Source: Bacteroides sp. (GTDB taxonomy: Bacteria > Bacteroidota > Bacteroidia > Bacteroidales > Bacteroidaceae). Taken from it: a stretch of DNA of 58,096 bases. How positions within the stretch are numbered: position 1 is the stretch's first letter; every line of letters starts with the position of its first letter. A program made the position numbers and the translations under genes. The notes under the pieces were generated by a model, which was given only the letters and a program-made list of their open reading frames with translations, had not been told where the DNA came from and did not search any database. Below, piece by piece: positions 39,601-46,726 of this stretch. The stretch covers positions 63,613-121,708 of the forward strand of contig DXWV01000100.1 in the NCBI GenBank assembly GCA_019416685.1, given 5' to 3'.

Positions 39601-39833
39601 CCATCTATATCAGTTATCGTACCTGTATCTGTTCCTACCAATACGATATTAACCCCTGGTAAAGGATCACCCGCCTGATCTCTCACAACCCCGGAAATCT
39701 TCTGCTGCTGATCATTTCCCGCTAAAGCTGTAGCACAACTCACCACAACAAAGAACAAAAGCAGAAAAGAATGAGAGTAGTGAGAAAGCATTGAAACAGC
39801 TTTTTCATGTAAAGAAATTGTCTTTTTTTTCAT
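36690..39833 (-). CDS. SusC-like TonB-dependent outer-membrane transporter
   Basis: A 1047-aa protein with a signal peptide (about 1-39), a carboxypeptidase-D-regulatory-like domain (GVVRDQAGDPLPGVNIVLVG), the SusC box EVVVVGYGTQKK near residue 125, a plug (GKLPGVRIQQRTG, VLKDASAAIYGMRASNGVLLV) and a 22-strand barrel ending FNFGLNLAF. It imports the oligosaccharide selected by SusD. It is encoded 116 bp downstream of the GLUG gene on the same strand. I see no clear -7 box in that gap, so transcription may come from upstream promoters. Confidence 0.96.
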   Translation of the reverse strand: MKKKTISLHEKAVSMLSHYSHSFLLLFFVVVSCATALAGNDQQQKISGVVRDQAGDPLPGVNIVLVGTDTGTITDIDGAFSLNVSSDKAVLKFSLIGFASKDVALKGKTVVNVTLSEDTQMIDEVVVVGYGTQKKATLTGAISTVGTDELTATPTSNVQNMLTGKLPGVRIQQRTGEPGSYDAKMDIRGLGTPLIVIDGIVREVSDFQRLEANDIESVSVLKDASAAIYGMRASNGVLLVTTRKGENGKTRIDYTGSFGFQNPSGLPDVLNASQYAELVREADKNMGRGINTTFTEEDVERFRREGATDWYDLTMKNLVPQTHHNITASGSGERAQYFLSFGYYGEDGIWKTGDLNYHRYNIRSNLGFDVTKNLKAEMLVSVMSDEKNQPYKDTWEQFKAIWMLKPTETPYANNNENFPNDVMYGLNPLMITDADQSGYKRKVNRTLNTTFSLTYNAPFLKGLSAKFLYGFDYKNSQQKEFQKQYTLYKYDKEKDVYNSQIYSSPSSIYRKSWEGTQNQLQASLNYERLFAEKHNLKVLFLYEQSAKEEDNLWAKRNFEMDAVDELFAGSEEKQIGNADAGQIYRVTNMGIVGRINYDYQSKYLAEVSFRYDGSSKFAKGHRWGFFPSASVGYRISEEKFIKELDELSFITNWKLRASYGVMGDDGSSSYQYLSGYDYPGASYVFGNVVNKGLGFRGIPNELITWYKSKTLNVGTDLELWDGLLSAQVDFFWRYRDGLLAKRSGEIPGTLGAELPEENMNQDLYKGFEIVLGHRNRINDFNYSVNLNFALTRRLNRRLQEGDAVNSYDRWRNKYSNRYADMGWTYGSNGQFTSMDDIWHSPIQDGQGGATQLPGDWKYEDWNGDGIIDGNDVYPNTYEHSNDNGNPKMTFGATITAAWKGFDVNLLFQGGGGFNVIYFEQLQYPLCFSGNGLAHFYDRYHQDENGNWISGKWPTTRDAGSYGTNYARCKQTTYDASYLRLKSVEIGYTIPQNFTRKFRVDRLRIFASGYNLFTLSNLDFVDPEHPEGTYGYLYPIMRNFNFGLNLAF

Positions 39834-39949
39834 ACGTCCTATTAGATTATTGTTATTCAGCCATCACTTTAACAAGCAATTCTAAATTAAAAAAATTAAA
39901 AGAGATAGAAAAGAAGGGACCGACTGAGCGTATCCCCTCCTACTTTGAT

Positions 39950-41239
39950 TTATTTCACAACTTTAAATGCCTGAGAAGCTTCGTTTGAAATAACATTGAC
40001 TACATAAATACCTTTTTCTGTCAAAGAAATATCTTCTGTTGTATTTTCAGCTATCTGTTTAGCCACCAATACACCATTCGTTGTATAAACATAAATCATT
40101 TCATTTCCATTCAGACCTTCTGCCCGAATACCTTCCGTAGTCACATAAACGTTATAAGTAGCCTTTTTAATATATTCAATTCCAGTTGTTTTTGTCTGCC
40201 ATTTAAATATCGGATAAGGAGAAATATTCGAATCTATTTTCCATACCTCATCAAAATCCCAACCCAAATCATCTACATAAAATTCTTCTGTCAATTCCTC
40301 TACTGTTTCTCCATTATCAGTATCAGCTCCGGTTCCTTCTGTCACAGATTGACCATTCAACAAAACTGAAGAGTGTGCATAATTGTCAGAAACATCTCCA
40401 CCATTTCTCTTACCCACAATCCGGTGAGTCACTTCAACCTCCCCTTTAATATCTTTGTTTAAAGACAAACAAGAAGTAACCGTAGCTCCATCATTAGCAC
40501 CGACAATACCTCCGACATTTGTTTTACCTTCAATAGTAGAAGTCGAATAACAATACATTACTGTAGCATTCCCAGAACTTACTATTCCACCAACGGCATC
40601 TCCGGTCTCACCATCTGTAGATTTAGCCATTACATTGCAATCAATTGTATAACAGTTAGTGATTACAGTAGTACCTGCACATGGTCCAGCGAGTCCACCG
40701 GAATTAGAACCGGTTCCAATATTCGAGCAAGAACTGTTGATAATTCCTATTTGCTCAAACGTAGCATTACGAGTAAATCCCGACACAATGCCTAAACGTC
40801 CGCCACCAACAACCGTCACATTTTCAAGCAATAGATTTTTAATTGTACCACCGTCGACAACACCAAAAACACTCATATCATGTGCACCGGTATCATCACC
40901 ATGTTTGGCCATCAAATTAGATATCTTATATCCGTTACCATCAAATGTACCACCAAAACGAGCATCCGAACCATCACCGCTTCCCCATTCGGCTAATGGC
41001 CACCAGCCCCCTTCCTTTTCATAAGAGGCAAAATCCAAATCAGCCATCAATTTAAAATAAGCACTACGATTCTCGCGTATGGCATCAAATTGAGCAGGTG
41101 TTTCTATTAAATAAGGGTCTGCTTTTTTCCCACTACCTCCAGCATATAAGTTTTCACTTTCCTGTGCCAAAACACCTGAAACCAGCATCATACTGCAAAA
41201 ACAGGATACAACAATTTTTTTGTAATCATTCTTTTTCAT
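39950..41239 (-). CDS. secreted GLUG-repeat beta-helix protein with sorting tail
   Basis: A 429-aa protein. After a signal peptide (SCFCSMMLVSGVLAQ) comes a GLUG-type right-handed repeat region (about 30-300) starting AGGSGKKADPYLIETPAQFD, with repeats such as GGLAGPCAGTT, GGIVSSGNATV and GGIVGANDGATV. The end is a T9SS-like sorting domain (VYTTNGVLVAKQIAEN, EKGIYVVNVIS). No catalytic residues are evident, so it may be an adhesive or glycan-binding surface protein. It is homologous to the C-terminal 200 residues of the fusion encoded at 43983-46496. It lies 31 bp after the GH92 gene. Confidence 0.8.
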   Translation of the reverse strand: MKKNDYKKIVVSCFCSMMLVSGVLAQESENLYAGGSGKKADPYLIETPAQFDAIRENRSAYFKLMADLDFASYEKEGGWWPLAEWGSGDGSDARFGGTFDGNGYKISNLMAKHGDDTGAHDMSVFGVVDGGTIKNLLLENVTVVGGGRLGIVSGFTRNATFEQIGIINSSCSNIGTGSNSGGLAGPCAGTTVITNCYTIDCNVMAKSTDGETGDAVGGIVSSGNATVMYCYSTSTIEGKTNVGGIVGANDGATVTSCLSLNKDIKGEVEVTHRIVGKRNGGDVSDNYAHSSVLLNGQSVTEGTGADTDNGETVEELTEEFYVDDLGWDFDEVWKIDSNISPYPIFKWQTKTTGIEYIKKATYNVYVTTEGIRAEGLNGNEMIYVYTTNGVLVAKQIAENTTEDISLTEKGIYVVNVISNEASQAFKVVK

Positions 41240-41270
41240 AATACTAAAAATTTAATTATTAATAATACAC

Positions 41271-43526
41271 TTATTTTATAGTGGATTTCGGACGGCAATC
41301 CATATCCGCCCCAAATCCCTTATTCGGTTCATTTCCCATTGTAATAACTAATGTTCCACCATTCATTATATCGGCATGAGAGATATAAGATTTATTATAC
41401 GGTAGATCGTTCAACTTAATAGACTGGATATATTTATTCTCCCTTGAATTGTTTATCGTACTTATTTCAAATATCTTATTTTCTGGTAATTTCAAAGTAA
41501 CCTTGTCAAAAATCGGCCTACCGAAAACATAGATTCCATTAGAAGGATTGACCGGATAAAAACCTAATGCAGAAAATACATACCAGGAAGACATCTGCCC
41601 ACAATCCTCATTCCCCTGTAAACCATCCGGTAAATCACTATACATTCGTGACAAGATATAATCTACCTTCTCTGCTGTTTTCCATTGCAGACCGGCATAT
41701 GCATAAAGATATACTGTATGGTGCCCAGGTTCATTACCATGTGCATATTGCCCGATCAGACCGGAAATATCAGGAGAAGCCTCATCACCCAAATCGGCAT
41801 TAACTAAAAACAAACTATCCAATTTTGAAACAAATGCATCCTCACCGCCAAACAAAGAAATCAAGCCTTCCACATCATGAGGTACCAGCCAGGTATATTG
41901 CCAGCCGTTTCCTTCACAATAAGCATCATTCCGGTGAGTTGAATGAACTGGGTTAAACGGGGTAAGCCAAGAGCCATCCTGATTTTTACCTCTGAAAAAA
42001 TGTGTCTCCCCATCCCAATATTTTCGATAAGCCAAGGCACGTTTTGAAAAATATTCATAATCTTCCACCTTACCCAGCTTTTGAGCTACCTGTGCTACTC
42101 CCCAATCAGCAATAGCATATTCCAACCCCTTGGCCACTGATTCTTTCTCTTTATCTGCAGGAATGTATTCAAGCTTTGTCACATACGATAATCCCTTATA
42201 ATCAGACATCATTGAAGCCTTCATTGCCTGATAAGCTCGTTCGTAATTGAACCCTTTCACATTCTTCAATATAGCATCTGCTATAACAGGAACTGACTGA
42301 ATACCAATCATTTCATTTGTATCTGAGCCATACAAATGCCACACCGGTAAACGTTCTTGCTGTTCATAAATAGCCAACATTGAATTAATAAAATCGGGGA
42401 CACGTCCCGGTTGTATCAATGTATACAACGGATGAGCTGCACGATACGTATCCCACAGTGAGAATACAGTATAATTAGTAAAACCCGGGTCACCATACAC
42501 ATTCTTATCTGTACCTCTATATTCCTTATTATAATCGTTGAACATGGTAGGTTGTATAAAAGCATGATATAAGGCTGTATAAAAAATACGCTTTGCTACC
42601 GTATCTGTAGTCGTCACCTGCAACTTGGATAATTCAGCATTCCATTTGGCTGTTGTTTCACCGACAATCCGTTCAAAATTCCAATCCGCTATTTCTTGCT
42701 GGATATTAGCTGCTGCATTCTCCATGCTTACCGGAGATATTCCCACTTTCATGTCAAGCTTCTCTACATCAGATGCAACAATTATATTTCCCTTCACATC
42801 TACTCCCTGTAAAATGCTTCCTTGTACCGATATTGAATCATGATACAAAGCCAAATGTACCGGTTCGGAGAAAACAGCTGTAAAATAAACCTGCTGCTGT
42901 TTAGACCATCCTGTAGAACACCGATACCCTCTGACAGTAGTATCATTCACTTGTTCCAAATAAGTATCAGTAGGACGATCGTCTCCATTAGCATCTTTTA
43001 AATTAATCATCACATACTTTTCTGCAATCTTCGGAAAAGTGTATCTATGAAAGGCAACCCGATCTGATGCTGTCAATTCTACTTTTATATGGTGGGTCTC
43101 TAATAGTACTTCATAATATCCAGGTAAAGCCTTCTCATTACTTTTAGAATAATAAGAAGCATAACCGGATAATGGATCATCCTGGGTACCCGGCTGTGTA
43201 CGCACTTTCCCTGTATATGGCATAAACAACAGATCACCAGTATCACTACAGCCAGTTCCATTGAGATGTAAATGTGAAAAACCAATTACAATCGAATCAG
43301 AGTAATGATACCCTGAACACCAATCCCACCCTTTATTTATATTATTAGGACCGATCTGTACTGCTCCGAACGGAGTAGCAACTCCTAAAAATGTGTGCCC
43401 ATGTCCTCCGGTTCCAATATACGGATCCACATAAGCTACTGGTTCCATAACATCTGATTTATCCATGTTACTACAGCCCAAAGTAAACATGAAACAGCTT
43501 AATAGTAAAAACTTCTGTAATTTCAT
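41271..43526 (-). CDS. GH92 alpha-mannosidase lipoprotein (type 2, catalytic Glu present)
   Basis: A 751-aa lipoprotein (LLSCFMFTLGCSN, lipobox Cys18). GH92 motifs include YVDPYIGTGGHGHTFLGVATP at the N-terminus, HGNEPGHHTVYLYAYAG with the predicted general acid Glu599, and NEDCGQMSSWYVFSALGFYP. GH92 enzymes are calcium-dependent exo-alpha-mannosidases that mostly act on alpha-1,2/1,3 linkages. It begins 6 bp after the GH92 remnant and precedes the GLUG gene, all downstream of operator A. Linkage specificity cannot be assigned. Confidence 0.92.
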   Translation of the reverse strand: MKLQKFLLLSCFMFTLGCSNMDKSDVMEPVAYVDPYIGTGGHGHTFLGVATPFGAVQIGPNNINKGWDWCSGYHYSDSIVIGFSHLHLNGTGCSDTGDLLFMPYTGKVRTQPGTQDDPLSGYASYYSKSNEKALPGYYEVLLETHHIKVELTASDRVAFHRYTFPKIAEKYVMINLKDANGDDRPTDTYLEQVNDTTVRGYRCSTGWSKQQQVYFTAVFSEPVHLALYHDSISVQGSILQGVDVKGNIIVASDVEKLDMKVGISPVSMENAAANIQQEIADWNFERIVGETTAKWNAELSKLQVTTTDTVAKRIFYTALYHAFIQPTMFNDYNKEYRGTDKNVYGDPGFTNYTVFSLWDTYRAAHPLYTLIQPGRVPDFINSMLAIYEQQERLPVWHLYGSDTNEMIGIQSVPVIADAILKNVKGFNYERAYQAMKASMMSDYKGLSYVTKLEYIPADKEKESVAKGLEYAIADWGVAQVAQKLGKVEDYEYFSKRALAYRKYWDGETHFFRGKNQDGSWLTPFNPVHSTHRNDAYCEGNGWQYTWLVPHDVEGLISLFGGEDAFVSKLDSLFLVNADLGDEASPDISGLIGQYAHGNEPGHHTVYLYAYAGLQWKTAEKVDYILSRMYSDLPDGLQGNEDCGQMSSWYVFSALGFYPVNPSNGIYVFGRPIFDKVTLKLPENKIFEISTINNSRENKYIQSIKLNDLPYNKSYISHADIMNGGTLVITMGNEPNKGFGADMDCRPKSTIK

Positions 43527-43532
43527 CTATGT

Positions 43533-43835
43533 TTATTTATTTTCGTTACTTAAAGAATAAGGGAAGTCTTTAACATTTTTCCCCCGTTGCATACTCGATG
43601 AAGTGTTCATGTCAAAATCAAGAACCACACCATTCAGTAGTCCGTCATGTTTCAGCCAATTATGATTATATTCTTTTCCATCTATTTTCAAAGAAGGTGG
43701 ATTTCCCGTAGATAACGTAATTTTAGAGAGTGTTCCTACCAACGGATTCACATAGTCCACCGGAAAAAATATCATCGATTTGATCGTTTCCTTTTTTACT
43801 ATAGATAAGAATACAATTAAAGGAGCTTTTTTCAT
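43533..43835 (-). pseudogene. GH92 (type 1) remnant with in-frame internal deletion
   Basis: A 100-codon open frame joins the two ends of a GH92 gene. Residues 1-45 match the first 51 residues of the GH92 protein encoded at 46727-49027 (MKKAPLIVFLS, PVDYVNPLVGTLSKITLSTGN). Residues 48-100 match its last 53 (SLKIDGKEYNHNWLKH, FPYSLSNENK). About 660 codons are missing, including all catalytic residues. The signal sequence is also damaged, with the lipobox lost. The upstream promoter and operator region is conserved (see 43856-43964). If translated, it would be an inert short peptide. Confidence 0.88.
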
Positions 43836-43855
43836 TATAACATTTTTGTTTGATG

Positions 43856-43863
43856 CAAAAATA
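43856..43863 (-). promoter_or_regulatory. -7 box of promoter A
   Basis: The minus strand reads TATTTTTG (TAnnTTTG), 20 bp before the remnant start at 43835. It has the same sequence and operator spacing as the boxes at 49055 and 50819. It probably drives GH92 (41271-43526) and genes beyond. Confidence 0.65.
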
Positions 43864-43874
43864 GGTTTCGAAGA

Positions 43875-43964
43875 TTAACAGAAACATTAACAATACATTA
43901 ATAATCGATGATACAAGCATATGTAAAGCATCTTTTTATTCCAAAAGCATTAACAAAACATTAA
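43875..43964 (-). promoter_or_regulatory. operator A: phased TTAA-centred repeats
   Basis: TTAA cores at 43875, 43887 and 43898 (steps 12 and 11 bp) form the proximal triplet. Cores at 43950 and 43961 (step 11) form the distal pair. On the minus strand the units read like TTAATGTATTGTTAATG. The first core starts 12 bp past the -7 box end, and the distal pair is 52 bp beyond the third core. The layout equals operator B. Confidence 0.7.
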
Positions 43965-43982
43965 TGTATTAGTCTTTCTATT

Positions 43983-46496
43983 TCAATTCACTTTTCCGGT
44001 CATTCCTCCAACATTTATAATTCCTTCTATCCGACAATTTGAGTAACAATCAATAATCTTACTATCTTTACTCATGGAGCTGGATATCCCTCCTACACAA
44101 TCTTTCGCATAGACATTACCTCCCTGTATAGAGCAAGATTTTACCACCGACCTGTAAAGTGGTCCTGTCAGTCCTCCGGCATTCGACCCATGGTCCGATA
44201 ATCTGTTTTCACATTGACTATTAAGTACACACACCTGTTCTATCTTTGTAGAAAATGTAGCTCCAGTTAGAACCCCTAAACGTCCTTCTCCAATGATCTT
44301 ACAATTTTCAACCTTCAAGTTTACAATCTCCGCTCCTTCTGTCACTCCAAAAATACTCAGATCATGAGCTTTTCGTTCTACCGACAAATTCCTAATCGAA
44401 TACCCGCTACCGTCAAAGAAGCCACTAAAACGCTCCAATGCTTTATCTCCACTCCCCCATTCTCCTAAAGGCCACCAACTTTGTCCATCCTCCCGGACAT
44501 AATCAGAAAAATCAAGATCATTAACTAACTGAAAGCATTGGCTTCTATATCTCCGTATATTATCAAACTGTTGCGGAGTAGAAATAAGAAAAGGATCTTC
44601 TCTGCTCCCTGTCCCACCTGCAAAAGGAGCATTTTCCTTTAAATAAATCCGTAAAAGCTCAAAAAAAGACGGTGCATCCAACAAACAGATACTCTTATCC
44701 ATTTTTTTCATCTCCTCCACCACCTGTACATACCATGTAGGAGATTTTATTATATTTCTAAACCAATGAAAAGGTAATTCTCCCCTTTCTTTTATTCTAT
44801 TGACAATGGCTATCGCTGCTTCTTTAGGATTAACATCATTAATATCGTAATCCGATCTCAACACGGGCATATTTTTAAAAAGCATACTCAGAGAAGATAG
44901 TTTTTGAGGAACAATTCCATTAGGACTAAAAGATTTATAACATTCCATTCCCTCCCAATTTAAACCAGGAGCATAGCCATCGACAATAAAACCAGTAATA
45001 CTCAATCCCCATTTTTCATAATAAGGTTTACAATGCTCTGCCCACGATTGTAATCCAGAAGGTAATCCTGAAATAGGTCTAGGTTCCTGTAACATTCCGG
45101 GACTCAAATATCCGGCTCCATTGTCTGAGGCAACAAAATAATCATTTTTAGTAGCAGTTTTTCTAAAATTATGCAACACATGAGGTACACGCTCCTGTAA
45201 TACCGGGCTTATAGCCCACATCATCGGTACTTTACCTCTATTAGGATCATCCCAGGTAAGTGAAGTAAATTGGCTCACCCAGGATGAAGCATCATAATCC
45301 CCAACATAAAAAATGAGAAAGTTCCTTCCTTTCATGTCAACCTTACCATCTGAAGTCAACAGCCCTCTTTGTTTCAATTCATCATGAGTAACCCATGACT
45401 GCAAATACTGTTTGCCTAAAGGAAAATGCTGCCAGAAAGATGCATTTGCCAATGCACCGATTGCAATTGCATCGGCATCTTTAAAAGCATTGTAGGCACT
45501 GATAAGACGTAAAAACTCCCACTCAGTAGGAACATCATCATGAATACCTCCGGCATGTTTTGTATATTTAAATGCCCATGAAGGGAAACCACCTATATAA
45601 CAATACTTTTTCCCTTTATTCTGCTGATAAGCCAACAATAGCATTTCCTTAAGGGTTGCCAGATCAGTTCCGACCTTTTGGAACGGTTCATCCGTTGCTG
45701 GTTCGTCTCCCCATGGTGATAAATCGAAAAAGAAAGCTCGTTTACTAATGAAGAAATCATGATTAGAAAGGGTATGATGATTCCGTACTGTGACACCAGG
45801 GTTTTGCTTCCAATATTGATCCAGATAATAAGCGGCATATTCCGTATTACACTTCCCTGTTTTCATATAATTCTCTATATACCAAATGTACGGATCATTT
45901 TTTATAGATCCCGTACTATTTCTATTCGTGCCCGGAATCACCCCTAATCCTGTAAACATAACACTTCCATCTTCATTAACTAATCTGTGTTTTATTTTTA
46001 ATTGGGGACCACCCAGAACCAAGCGACTATACAAACTCTCAGGAGCAGGATCATAACGTATCGGCAAAAGGTCTTCAACACCTGAAACAGCAGAAGCTAC
46101 GTTACTTGTAGACGGAACTCTTTCATCATAAAGTACCACCCCTTTTACATATCCGGCATAAGCCGATACTAAATCTTCAATAGTATTATAAGTTATTGTT
46201 TCTTTTCGATACAACCACTGTCCCTTCTTACGATATTTATTCAGCCAATATTTATCAATATCCAAATGATCACGATCTACAAAAAAAACATACAGTTGTG
46301 GAACATCTCGATTGACAATTCCTTGCAAAGCTGAAACGACGTGTACATCGTCCCAAGCTATATCACGTCCTTCAGAAGTTGATAAATCGGTTTCTAAAGT
46401 ATAATGCAGATCATAAAGCCCGATCACCTCTTGCCCAGCTACCTTATAGCAACCAAACAACAAAAACAGCATTCCATAAACAAAAATATTTTTCAT
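43983..46496 (-). CDS. GxGYxYP (paralog 2) fused to a truncated GLUG domain
   Basis: An 837-aa protein with a signal peptide (FVYGMLFLLFGCYKVAG). Residues 1-627 are a close full-length paralog of the protein encoded at 24253-26136, with signature GAGYLSP near 461. At about 630 the sequence passes into a GLUG region (FAGGTGSREDPFLISTPQQFD) homologous to the GLUG protein (39950-41239) without that protein's signal peptide. It ends abruptly at GGMTGKVN, before the last repeats and sorting tail of the GLUG protein. This looks like a gene fusion with a lost 3' end. It follows the GH92 remnant at 46620 by 123 bp and lies in the SARP-operator half. Substrate unknown. Confidence 0.82.
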   Translation of the reverse strand: MKNIFVYGMLFLLFGCYKVAGQEVIGLYDLHYTLETDLSTSEGRDIAWDDVHVVSALQGIVNRDVPQLYVFFVDRDHLDIDKYWLNKYRKKGQWLYRKETITYNTIEDLVSAYAGYVKGVVLYDERVPSTSNVASAVSGVEDLLPIRYDPAPESLYSRLVLGGPQLKIKHRLVNEDGSVMFTGLGVIPGTNRNSTGSIKNDPYIWYIENYMKTGKCNTEYAAYYLDQYWKQNPGVTVRNHHTLSNHDFFISKRAFFFDLSPWGDEPATDEPFQKVGTDLATLKEMLLLAYQQNKGKKYCYIGGFPSWAFKYTKHAGGIHDDVPTEWEFLRLISAYNAFKDADAIAIGALANASFWQHFPLGKQYLQSWVTHDELKQRGLLTSDGKVDMKGRNFLIFYVGDYDASSWVSQFTSLTWDDPNRGKVPMMWAISPVLQERVPHVLHNFRKTATKNDYFVASDNGAGYLSPGMLQEPRPISGLPSGLQSWAEHCKPYYEKWGLSITGFIVDGYAPGLNWEGMECYKSFSPNGIVPQKLSSLSMLFKNMPVLRSDYDINDVNPKEAAIAIVNRIKERGELPFHWFRNIIKSPTWYVQVVEEMKKMDKSICLLDAPSFFELLRIYLKENAPFAGGTGSREDPFLISTPQQFDNIRRYRSQCFQLVNDLDFSDYVREDGQSWWPLGEWGSGDKALERFSGFFDGSGYSIRNLSVERKAHDLSIFGVTEGAEIVNLKVENCKIIGEGRLGVLTGATFSTKIEQVCVLNSQCENRLSDHGSNAGGLTGPLYRSVVKSCSIQGGNVYAKDCVGGISSSMSKDSKIIDCYSNCRIEGIINVGGMTGKVN

Positions 46497-46619
46497 AATA
46501 TTATTCCCCTATTAAATTTTCCAGCTTTTTGTGCTAACGCCATTAAAGGTTATTTCTACATATTTTAGTTCTCATTTCCCATCAAAAACCATAAACACTG
46601 AAAAAGTGAAGGGCTGTTT

Positions 46620-46718
46620 TTATAAGCCCACCGGATTTATAATTTCCAGCTTGTCTGCACCAGTACATCCGAAAGTGTACATGAGAGAGCTTAATAATAA
46701 AAATTTCTGTAAATTCAT
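46620..46718 (-). pseudogene. 5' remnant of a type 2 GH92 lipoprotein gene
   Basis: A 32-codon frame reads MNLQKFLLLSSLMYTFGCTG and continues ADKLEIINPVGL to a stop. Its start matches the lipoprotein signal of the GH92 protein encoded at 41271-43526 (MKLQKFLLLSCFMFTLGCSN). The DNA around the preceding GH92 stop is also alike in both places. The rest of the gene is gone. A short match (ATGGGAAATGA) to the 3' end of the intact gene occurs about 40 bp further on, and a weak GH43-like 3' fragment (VEITFNGV) may follow. The hairpin GGGCT-AGCCC just past the stop could terminate transcripts. Confidence 0.7.
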
Positions 46719-46726
46719 TTATGCTC

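Noticed and set aside
39834..39949. A SARP-type operator upstream of susC
   Set aside because: TTAA occurs several times, but the spacings (18 and 9 bp) break the 11-12 bp pattern and no TAnnTTTG box is aligned with them.
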